NCBI GenBank assembly: GCA_031292465.1
Contig: JARLHB010000397.1
Span: forward strand, 1 to 6,105
DNA from: Ignavibacteriaceae bacterium
Lineage (GTDB): Bacteria > Bacteroidota > Ignavibacteria > Ignavibacteriales > Ignavibacteriaceae
Direction of reading: 5' to 3'
DNA length: 6,105 nt
The notes under the pieces were generated by a model. The model ran no database searches. It was given only the letters and a program-made list of their open reading frames with translations, and was not told the origin of the DNA. The translations under genes and the position numbers were made by a program. Shown in pieces: positions 1 through 5,862 of the stretch (its first letter is position 1; every line of letters starts with the position of its first letter).

Positions 1-419
1 AATTCTGCCTGCGTGTCATAATCTTCAAGCAGCGCCGAATAATAATACGGTGAGGCAGTTTCAAAATCATGATCAAATGCCGAGGCGTCTTTTTCACGCT
101 CTGCTTTTACGTCGCCTGTAGTAGCCATAATTGAAAGGCCGCCGAGTGAAAAATCAAATATTTTATTCGCAAGATATTCATCGCCTATTCCCGGTGTAAA
201 CTGCGGCGCTAATTCTATCATACCATGAGGCAGATAAACTTCCGGAGAAGTACCATCTGTTTTAGGGCTTATAGAACCTATATACGGATTCACATAATCT
301 GCAAGCTCTTTAGCCCTCTGAGAGTAGATATTCGGAATCAACGTAATAAAGCATAAAAGAGTTATGCTTAATACAATTTTTGTTTTATTAATCAATTTAT
401 TGCCCTTTCCTTTATTCAT
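1..419 (-). CDS. Divergent GH92-like glycoside hydrolase, N-terminal 139 residues only (cut by window edge)
   Basis: The frame is open from 419 to the left edge with no stop; 139 codons are visible and the C-terminal part lies outside. A signal peptide ends near IYS|Q (residues 31-34). The mature start, LADYVNPYIGS followed by LPHGMIELAPQ, matches the opening strands of the GH92 N-terminal beta-sandwich and aligns with LVDYIKPVIGT and APHGMVQLGPD of the complete GH92 at 2446-4800. A later stretch, FETASPYYYSALLEDYD, matches the family's AGYYSVRLPEH strand. The family removes terminal alpha-mannose with calcium, but the catalytic half is not visible. Oddly, the usual NxFPG turn, the WxxASGYEY segment and the HLSGTG motif are missing or replaced (for example FSLGGLSIMATTGD), so the activity may differ. 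Start: ATG 419 has no ribosome site; TTG 395 has AAAGGG 7 nt upstream and also leaves an intact signal peptide. I list the longer form. It lies 62 bases after the esterase gene with no terminator seen between, so co-transcription is plausible. Confidence 0.82.
   Translation of the reverse strand, partial: MNKGKGNKLINKTKIVLSITLLCFITLIPNIYSQRAKELADYVNPYIGSISPKTDGTSPEVYLPHGMIELAPQFTPGIGDEYLANKIFDFSLGGLSIMATTGDVKAEREKDASAFDHDFETASPYYYSALLEDYDTQAE
403..408 (-). promoter_or_regulatory. Candidate ribosome binding site for a TTG start at 395
   Basis: On the minus strand AAAGGG (408 to 403) lies 7 nt before the in-frame TTG at 395-393, inside codons 4-6 of the ATG-initiated reading. The spacing resembles that of the two neighbouring genes whose TTG starts are forced. 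If used, the protein loses eight residues and starts MINKTKIVLSIT, still a good signal peptide. Confidence 0.4.
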
Positions 420-481
420 AAAAAACGCTTATATACACTATGCTTATAAACTAATAAAAATAATAGTTAACAGGTAAAAAA

Positions 482-2314
482 TTATTTCATTAGAATGAGC
501 TTTTTAGTATCAATAAAATTTTCATTCTGCCCAGATTTACTTACAGCAGAAATCCTGTAGAAATACACGCCGCTTGACAATTGGTTATGATTAGCCGTTT
601 GCCGGGCATTAAATAAAACTGAATGAGAACCTGAGTTTTGGAATTCGTTTACAAGTGTTGCTATTTCATTACCAAGGATATCGTAAACTTTTAATTTTAC
701 AAAACTGCCCGCAGCAAGGTTATATTTAATAACTGTCGAAGGATTAAACGGGTTTGGATAGTTTTGGGCTAATGAAAAGGCTGCCGGTTTAATATTATTT
801 CTGTTGCTTACCAAAGCTGCTGCCGGTGGTACGCCGTAAGCTTCCAGCTCTTTTAACCTGTACCCGAAAGTCGGATAATTCCTGCCGGTACAAAGGAGAC
901 TTAAATACCTCCCGGTACCTTCCAGTCCGCTTATATCATTTATCCCGCCCGTACCATTTGTTGTGGAATATATTTTAGTTGTATCGCCTTTTTCTGAAAT
1001 TACTGCCAATTGGAAAGAAGTTGCAAATACTTTTTCCCAATGAACAACAACCCTGTTAATTGTATAAGTATCTTTCATATCTACCGTAATCCACTGGGGG
1101 TTTGCAACCTGGCTTTGCCAATATGTTGTAGTATCGCCATCAACTGCAAAAGCTGCAGGGTATCCGTTAACAAATTGCGAAGCAGCAGCTACATGAAGTA
1201 AAGCTCTATTAATTGTATTTGCTTCCAGAACATTAATAGTTAAAGTACTTGTATTGCTGGTATCACCATTTGTAATTAAAGTATATGATGTTGTGGAATC
1301 CGGATTTACGACTAATGAATCATTTTGTTTAACATCTGCGCCGTTTAGTTTTACAGTTGACCCGTTTGATGTTGCCCATTTTAAAATACGGGATTCATGG
1401 TATCCTTTATCCAAAATAGGATTATCAACAGTAAATGATTTTATTATTCCCGGATGCACATACTGCAGAGTTACTTTAGCAGTATCTTTAACTGTTCCGT
1501 TCGTTATAAGAGTGTATGTAGTTGTGCCGGTTGGATATACAGTAAGAGAATCCGTATCATTCATCCCTTTACCGTCAATTGTTGAATTGGAGTTCTTAGT
1601 CGTTAGCCAGTACAACGTAACTGAATCACCTTTTTCAAACACATATGATTTGGGGCTGAACTGCCTAATAATTCCAGCAGGGCTGTTCAGGATAGTATGA
1701 TATACTATATTCGCCATTATTGCATGCCCTGTAACATTCGGATGAATTCCATCAGGGAAATATGCCAGATCATTTATCATCTGGTCATAAAAATCAATTA
1801 CGAAAGTATTCGATGTTTTTCTCACAGAATCAATAATGGGAATAATCTGGTAATGAATTACAGAATCAGAAATACCTGCACCATTAGCAGATCCGGGAGG
1901 CGGGAAACAAACATATACCTGAAGATTCGGGTTGTCTTTCCTAAAGTCGCTTATCATTTCCGAATAATTGCTGAAGAAATCATTTTTGTATATCCAGTTC
2001 CATGGCTTGCTGTCGTTAGTACCAAGACAGATAGTTAATATTTGCGGCTTAAAGTTCAGCGCAGCCTGAAATTGCGGCTCATTCCAATATGGATAGTCCC
2101 CTTTTTTCAGCATTGTTCTTCCGCTGACACCGAAATTTTGGACTTCATACCCGCTGCCGAGCAATATGCCCGCCTGCTGAGGATAAGCTTTGGTGGGATC
2201 GGCTAAACCAGCACCAATAGTAATACTATTGCCGATACATGCAACTTTTATTGGTAAAATTTGTGCACTAAGAGGCAGTGCCAAAAGAAAATATAGTAGT
2301 ATTATTTTTTTCAA
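482..2314 (-). CDS. Secreted SGNH/GDSL esterase with two Ig-like repeats, F5/8 type C domain and T9SS sorting tail
   Basis: A multidomain 610-residue exported esterase. The signal peptide is residues 1-17 (cleavage PLSA|QI). The SGNH hydrolase domain spans about 20-211: block I IGNSIT with nucleophile Ser30, block II NFGVSGRT (Gly65), block III LGTND (Asn100), block V DGIHPN with Asp188 and His191. The full catalytic set is present. Two Ig-like repeats follow (about 213-286 and 288-363), then an F5/8 type C/CBM32-like module (about 366-494; Trp399, Trp408, GRYLSL, YGxxLKELEAYG pattern). The T9SS type A tail (513-610) starts with NYPNPFNPST and ends KLILMK. The GNSITIGAG and KKGDYPYW style is typical of carbohydrate deacetylases, so O-acetyl removal from a glycan is the best guess; the substrate is unknown. 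T9SS should carry it across the outer membrane to the surface or medium. The start is TTG: a stop lies five codons upstream and the first in-frame ATG is codon 68. It sits between two GH92 genes. Confidence 0.93.
   Translation of the reverse strand: MKKIILLYFLLALPLSAQILPIKVACIGNSITIGAGLADPTKAYPQQAGILLGSGYEVQNFGVSGRTMLKKGDYPYWNEPQFQAALNFKPQILTICLGTNDSKPWNWIYKNDFFSNYSEMISDFRKDNPNLQVYVCFPPPGSANGAGISDSVIHYQIIPIIDSVRKTSNTFVIDFYDQMINDLAYFPDGIHPNVTGHAIMANIVYHTILNSPAGIIRQFSPKSYVFEKGDSVTLYWLTTKNSNSTIDGKGMNDTDSLTVYPTGTTTYTLITNGTVKDTAKVTLQYVHPGIIKSFTVDNPILDKGYHESRILKWATSNGSTVKLNGADVKQNDSLVVNPDSTTSYTLITNGDTSNTSTLTINVLEANTINRALLHVAAASQFVNGYPAAFAVDGDTTTYWQSQVANPQWITVDMKDTYTINRVVVHWEKVFATSFQLAVISEKGDTTKIYSTTNGTGGINDISGLEGTGRYLSLLCTGRNYPTFGYRLKELEAYGVPPAAALVSNRNNIKPAAFSLAQNYPNPFNPSTVIKYNLAAGSFVKLKVYDILGNEIATLVNEFQNSGSHSVLFNARQTANHNQLSSGVYFYRISAVSKSGQNENFIDTKKLILMK
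741..760 (-). repeat. T9SS tail motif DNA repeat, copy 1
   Basis: These 20 bases encode YPNPFNPS in the esterase tail and match 6086-6105 at 19 of 20 positions. The two tails are otherwise clearly diverged, so the identity is concentrated at this motif. Confidence 0.8.
1226..1678 (-). repeat. Two tandem Ig-like repeats encoded within the esterase gene
   Basis: Residues 213-286 and 288-363 of the esterase align as two copies of about 75 residues. Shared points are GII(R/K)xF near the start, Trp236/Trp313, DSLxVxP, and the near-identical TTTYTLITNG / TTSYTLITNG (Tyr267/Tyr344). They probably act as a spacer between the esterase and the carbohydrate-binding-like module. The copies are diverged at DNA level, so the duplication is not recent. 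Confidence 0.8.
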
Positions 2315-2323
2315 TGTTCGAAA

Positions 2324-2328
2324 CCTTT
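2324..2328 (-). promoter_or_regulatory. Ribosome binding site deciding the TTG start of the esterase
   Basis: AAAGG on the minus strand (2328 to 2324) lies 9 nt before the TTG at 2314-2312. An in-frame TAA at 2329-2327 and the absence of any ATG before codon 68 mean a near-cognate start is required to include the signal peptide. Confidence 0.75.
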
Positions 2329-2361
2329 ATTTTAATAATATTTCAATAATTGGATTATCTA

Positions 2362-2380
2362 TTTTATAAGTCTTATAAAA
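2362..2380 (-). promoter_or_regulatory. Perfect 9-1-9 palindrome upstream of the esterase gene; candidate operator or promoter element
   Basis: TTTTATAAG and CTTATAAAA are exact inverted copies around a single central base. The site lies 47 nt upstream of the esterase TTG start and overlaps the T-run of the preceding terminator. It contains TATAAAAT-like sequence on the minus strand, so it could be a regulator site over a promoter. No regulator is known; function is inferred only from symmetry and position. Confidence 0.35.
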
Positions 2381-2415
2381 AGCCTGCCTGAAGCATTTAA
2401 CCCCAGACAGGCAGG
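2377..2415 (-). terminator. Rho-independent terminator after the GH92 gene
   Basis: Read on the minus strand, CCTGCCTG (2415-2408) pairs exactly with CAGGCAGG (2390-2383) across a 17-nt loop, followed by CTTTTTA. The stem begins 30 nt after the GH92 stop codon. It implies that the downstream esterase gene needs its own promoter or read-through. Confidence 0.72.
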
Positions 2416-2445
2416 AGCCTATGAAAAAAAATCAAAGAATTTAAA

Positions 2446-4800
2446 TTATTTACTTACGCCGGAAATCGAAGGCGGAATACTGTCTTCAGCAGTACCCCAG
2501 CTCTTATTCGGCTTATCACCCAAAACAAATACTAATTCGCCGCCGCCTGCTACTGCATCATTAGGTATAAATGTTTTATTCCATTTCTTACCGTTTAATG
2601 TAACAGACTGAATGTAAATGTTTTCTTTAGAGTAATTTTTTGCAATTGTTGTGAATGTTTTACCGTTACCAAGTTTCATTGTAACTTTTTTTGCACATGG
2701 TGTTCCTATAACATAATAATTGCTGCCCGGTGCAACAGGATAGAATCCCATTGTATTAAATAAGAACCACGCAGACATCTGCCCGCAGTCATCATTTCCG
2801 CACAAGGAATTTGATTTATTACCGTAAAATGAGGTTACTATTCTTCTTACCAATTCCTGTGTCTTCCACGGCTGCCCGGCGTAATCATAAAGGAATGCTA
2901 TGTGGTGAGAAGGTTCATTCCCGTGCCAGTATTCGCCTATACGCCCGAGTATATCGCTTGTTCCCTGGGCAATATCTTCAGATTTCTTCTCCAAGAACAA
3001 AGTATCAAGCTTTGCAGCAAAATACTCCTTGCCTCCCATTAAATTGATTAAGCCCTGCACGTCCTGCGGAACATACCATGTGTATTGCCAGTTAGTCCCT
3101 TCTGTAATGTCGCGTTTGCTCATATCATCAATGTATCCATGCGGATCAAAAGGTTCGCGCCAGTTTCCGTTAGAATCTTTACCGCGCATTAACTTTGAAG
3201 AAGGATCAAAAAGGTTTTTATAAGACATTGCCCTTTTCATAAATATATTATAGTCATCTTTCTTTCCAAGTTTTTTTGCCATTTGCGCAATACAGTAATC
3301 GTCAAAAGCATATTCCAAAGTTTTTGATACCGATTCGTTTTCATGATTAAAAGGTACATACCCGATTTCCGAATATTCTTTTACAGCGTCATAATCAGGA
3401 TTCATAGCAGTAGTTTTTGCAGCAAGGTATGCACGCTGGTAGTCAAACCCCTTAACTCCCTTCATAATTGCATCTGCAATTACCGGGACAGAATGATAAC
3501 CTATCATGCACCACGTTTCATTATTGTTTAAAGACCAAACCGGCAATAGATGATCAACACTCTGGTCATAGTGCGCCAGCATGGAGTTTATCATATCTGC
3601 ATCCCTCTTCGGTTGTATAAGAGTAAACAATGGATGCTCTGCGCGGTAAGTATCCCACAGTGAGAATATTGCGTAATTATTAAATCCTTTAGCCTGATGT
3701 ATATTCTGATCAAAGCCCCTGTACTCGCCGTTCACATCCTCATATATGTTCGGAACCAGCAAGGCATGATACAAAGATGTATAAAAAGTTTCTTTTTCAT
3801 CTTTGCTTCCCTCTATCTGGATTTTCTGCATTTCCGCATTCCACTTTGCGCGCGTGTCTTTAACAACTTTGTCAAAATCCCATCCGGGTATTTCAGCATC
3901 AAGGTTTTTAAGCGCATTTGCTGTGCTTACGCCTGAGATTCCGATTTTAACCATAATTACTTCATTATCTTTTGTAGAGTAACGGGTATAGTACTGTAAG
4001 TTTGCACCTGCGCTTTCATAACGGCTTCTGAACCGGTAAGTATTATAATAGGATAATTTACCGCCGGATATTATACCGAAATCATCATAAGGGCGTGAAT
4101 ACTTAGCTGCAAAATAGAGGTATCTTTCTTTCGCCCATCCGTTAACAAGATGGAAACCGGTAATTAACGTTTTATTTTCGCACCTGATATTTGACCATAC
4201 TACTTTCCACTGTAGTACATGAGCAAGATCCATCATAATATTTGCGCTGTCCGACTTAGGAAACGTAAACTTCAAAATCCCTGCTCTTTCGGTTGCAGCA
4301 AGTTCTACCAGCACGTTATGTTCAGGGAGCCTTACAGAGTAGTAACCTGCTTTAATAATTTCATCTTTGTGAAAGTAAGGCGTGCAGTAACCTGAATCCG
4401 GGTTCTGATAAAAGTGTGTTTCTCCGTCAGGCATTTTTTGTGCAACTGTACCGGAAGTAAATTTTAATTTCCCTATAGAAGGCATAATTAGGAAGTCGCC
4501 CAAATCAGGTATGCCGGTTCCGCTTAAATGCTGCATGCTAAAACCGATTATTACACTGTCGCCATATTCATACCCGGATGCTGTTTCCCAGCTTCTTTTG
4601 TCCGTATCCGGCCCTAACTGTACCATGCCATGCGGCGCAACGGGGCCGGGGAATACATTCCCTTCTCCCTGCGTTCCTATTACGGGCTTAATATAATCAA
4701 CAAGATTATCTTCCCTGCCTTGAGCCTGAGTGTGATTATTTATTATAAATAACCCAATCGCAAACAGAGTTATAAATGTTGTAAAGATTTTTATTCTCAT
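2446..4800 (-). CDS. GH92 family exo-alpha-mannosidase, complete
   Basis: A 784-residue protein, the usual length for the calcium-dependent GH92 mannosidases that remove terminal alpha-mannose with inversion. The signal peptide is residues 1-26 (cleavage TQA|QG). The N-terminal beta-sandwich (about 33-280) holds VDYIKPVIGT, GNVFPGPVAPHGMVQLGPD (47-65), TASGYEYGD and the HLSGTG signature (91-96). The (alpha/alpha)6 catalytic part (about 310-760) holds SLWDTYRAEHPL (380-391), HENESVSKTLEYAFDDYC (486-503), TEGTNWQYTW (566-575), in which Glu567 matches the family's general acid, WHGNEPSHH (625-633), and GNDDCGQMSAW (668-678), whose aspartates supply the base. All core motifs are intact, so activity is likely. 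Linkage preference is less certain: characterised alpha-1,2 enzymes, as I recall, carry HENEP where this has HGNEP. There is no T9SS tail, which suggests a periplasmic enzyme. The start is ATG after a weak purine-rich stretch. It lies 185 bases after the peptidase gene and is followed by a terminator. Confidence 0.96.
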   Translation of the reverse strand: MRIKIFTTFITLFAIGLFIINNHTQAQGREDNLVDYIKPVIGTQGEGNVFPGPVAPHGMVQLGPDTDKRSWETASGYEYGDSVIIGFSMQHLSGTGIPDLGDFLIMPSIGKLKFTSGTVAQKMPDGETHFYQNPDSGYCTPYFHKDEIIKAGYYSVRLPEHNVLVELAATERAGILKFTFPKSDSANIMMDLAHVLQWKVVWSNIRCENKTLITGFHLVNGWAKERYLYFAAKYSRPYDDFGIISGGKLSYYNTYRFRSRYESAGANLQYYTRYSTKDNEVIMVKIGISGVSTANALKNLDAEIPGWDFDKVVKDTRAKWNAEMQKIQIEGSKDEKETFYTSLYHALLVPNIYEDVNGEYRGFDQNIHQAKGFNNYAIFSLWDTYRAEHPLFTLIQPKRDADMINSMLAHYDQSVDHLLPVWSLNNNETWCMIGYHSVPVIADAIMKGVKGFDYQRAYLAAKTTAMNPDYDAVKEYSEIGYVPFNHENESVSKTLEYAFDDYCIAQMAKKLGKKDDYNIFMKRAMSYKNLFDPSSKLMRGKDSNGNWREPFDPHGYIDDMSKRDITEGTNWQYTWYVPQDVQGLINLMGGKEYFAAKLDTLFLEKKSEDIAQGTSDILGRIGEYWHGNEPSHHIAFLYDYAGQPWKTQELVRRIVTSFYGNKSNSLCGNDDCGQMSAWFLFNTMGFYPVAPGSNYYVIGTPCAKKVTMKLGNGKTFTTIAKNYSKENIYIQSVTLNGKKWNKTFIPNDAVAGGGELVFVLGDKPNKSWGTAEDSIPPSISGVSK

Positions 4801-4936
4801 AATCTTTCTTTCTAATATTTAAGATGGACAGTTAATTCTTGTCATCAAAAACTGTTCTATAAATTATAAGTTGAAACAGTTACAAAACATAAATTTTTAC
4901 CTGGCAGCCCATGACTTAAATCAAATATGTAATTTT

Positions 4937-4952
4937 AACCGTTTTAACGGTT
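4937..4952. promoter_or_regulatory. AACCGTT-TT-AACGGTT palindrome between the peptidase and GH92 genes
   Basis: A perfect inverted repeat of 7-base arms around two bases, 33 nt after the peptidase stop and 136 nt before the GH92 start. No T-run follows on the minus strand, so it is a poor terminator. Its symmetric form and CG-containing arms suit an operator, possibly for the GH92 gene. A weak RNA hairpin is the alternative. The rest of the 185-base gap shows only short AACTGTT/AACAGTT repeats and a TATAAT-like hexamer at 4863-4868. Confidence 0.3.
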
Positions 4953-4985
4953 TACCATTACCAGCGGTCAACTTGAGATAAATTA

Positions 4986-5756
4986 TCAGTTTATCGCAGC
5001 CTGGTATTCGTTCCATAAATCAACTACAGCTTCATTCAAAATATGCTGACATGCAACGTCCCAGTTAAACTCATAATGAGTTCCGACATACTGGTTAAGC
5101 TTATATAAGAAATCCTTATCTTTGTTTTGCTGCAGCCAGACAATAAAGAATCCTGTTGTTGTGTATCCGTCTGTCCACTTGCCGCCCTGCGAGCGCCTTT
5201 TAATATTGTCATGTCCTGTAAGATATCTCACCGCATCAGCTTCGCCTTCTATTACACTCCAGCCATCCGTTGACCCGTAATCTGCATTTTTCTGCCATAT
5301 ATGTGTTTCTTCATGCGCAAGTACTCCTTCAATTTCAGAAATTACTGCTGATTTAGAGCGGTTGCTCATAATCGAACTTAAATAATTGCTGCTGAATAAA
5401 GTCATTTCAGAAGAGACGGCTATTCCGTTTGTATATGCCACACCATTAAGTGTATCAACAACCAAACTTATTTGTTTAATTTTGGGGGCTTCACCGGGAT
5501 CATGGTACAGCACTCTGCAATCCTGCAGAGCAAGTGATTTCATAAGTGTATCCGGATCACCGACATAAGTTTCAAAATATGCTCCGGAACCATTAGCATC
5601 CCGGTCTGTATAAGAAAAAGCCGGGTAACTAAAACTGCTCCAAACATCTTCTGCCGGAGGATTGGTGTTTACTTCAGGTTCTGTAGGACTCTTTTTACAA
5701 CTAACAAAATCGAAAATCACAATGAATAATATTACAACCGTAAATATTTTTTTCAA
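4986..5756 (-). CDS. Basic secretory protein (BSP) family metallopeptidase-like lipoprotein
   Basis: A 256-residue lipoprotein. The N-terminus MKKIFTVVILFIVIFDFVSC is a lipoprotein signal with lipobox FVSC, so Cys20 is the lipidated first residue, followed by a KKSPTEPE linker. The rest matches the BSP family: a zinc-type HEETHIWQ motif (His148, Glu149, His152), then IEGEADAVRY (about 169-178), KWTDGYTTTGFFIVWL (about 193-208) and a C-terminal DLWNEYQAAIN helix, in the order found in plant and bacterial BSP proteins. The family is a predicted zincin; peptidase activity has rarely been shown and the third metal ligand is uncertain. The protein is probably anchored in the periplasm or on the cell surface. 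Start: a stop at 5774-5772 and no ATG before the lipobox force a TTG start. I chose TTG 5756 because AAAGG lies 7 nt before it; TTG 5771 would add MKGKR ahead of it. Upstream is a hairpin, downstream a 185-base gap to the mannosidase. Confidence 0.85.
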   Translation of the reverse strand: MKKIFTVVILFIVIFDFVSCKKSPTEPEVNTNPPAEDVWSSFSYPAFSYTDRDANGSGAYFETYVGDPDTLMKSLALQDCRVLYHDPGEAPKIKQISLVVDTLNGVAYTNGIAVSSEMTLFSSNYLSSIMSNRSKSAVISEIEGVLAHEETHIWQKNADYGSTDGWSVIEGEADAVRYLTGHDNIKRRSQGGKWTDGYTTTGFFIVWLQQNKDKDFLYKLNQYVGTHYEFNWDVACQHILNEAVVDLWNEYQAAIN

Positions 5757-5760
5757 TCTT

Positions 5761-5768
5761 TTCCCTTT
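5761..5768 (-). promoter_or_regulatory. Ribosome binding site deciding the TTG start of the BSP lipoprotein
   Basis: AAAGGGAA on the minus strand (5768 to 5761) has its AAAGG core 7 nt before the TTG at 5756-5754, which opens MKKIFTVVILF. The alternative TTG at 5771 has no comparable site upstream. Confidence 0.65.
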
Positions 5769-5799
5769 CAATTAAAATCGAGTTAAGAACCTGTAAAAG

Positions 5800-5856
5800 T
5801 GTGAAGCTTATTTTAATATTTGACATCATATTTATCCAATAAAAATAAGCCTCACA
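5800..5856 (-). terminator. Long stem-loop after the T9SS-tail gene, probable terminator
   Basis: Read as minus-strand RNA, the arm at 5856-5842 pairs over 15 bases with the arm at 5814-5800 around a 27-nt loop. The only non-Watson-Crick position is a G-U pair (5851 with 5805), which would be an A-C mismatch on the other strand. CTTTTA follows. The stem starts 6 nt beyond the stop codon at 5863. The large loop and short T-run lower certainty, but the strand-specific wobble supports a role in the minus-strand transcript. Confidence 0.6.
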
Positions 5857-5862
5857 TCATAA

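Noticed and set aside
427..468. Direct GCTTATA repeats and a 5-base inverted repeat between the esterase and the left-edge GH92-like gene
   Set aside because: Short, AT-rich and imperfect; neither a terminator nor an operator can be supported.
1254..1700. 148-codon open frame on the plus strand
   Set aside because: It lies wholly antisense to the esterase's Ig-like repeats, and its own internal repetition (VIKVYDVV / VIRVYVVV) is just the mirror of those repeats. No signal, domain or ribosome site.
1697..2038. 113-codon open frame on the plus strand
   Set aside because: Antisense to the SGNH catalytic domain, whose catalytic motifs are all intact on the minus strand. Composition looks like noise.
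2811..4696. Several 60-80 codon plus-strand frames
   Set aside because: All are antisense to the GH92 gene and show no recognisable domain.
4863..4868. TATAAT hexamer upstream of the GH92 gene as a -10 box
   Set aside because: There is no convincing -35 at normal spacing and no clear Bacteroidota-type TAnnTTTG. In such AT-rich DNA the hexamer is expected by chance.
4828..4881. Repeated AACTGTT/AACAGTT words (4828, 4850, 4875) as a regulator array or hairpin
   Set aside because: Arms are only 6-7 bases, spacing is uneven, and no T-run follows. Too weak to separate from chance.
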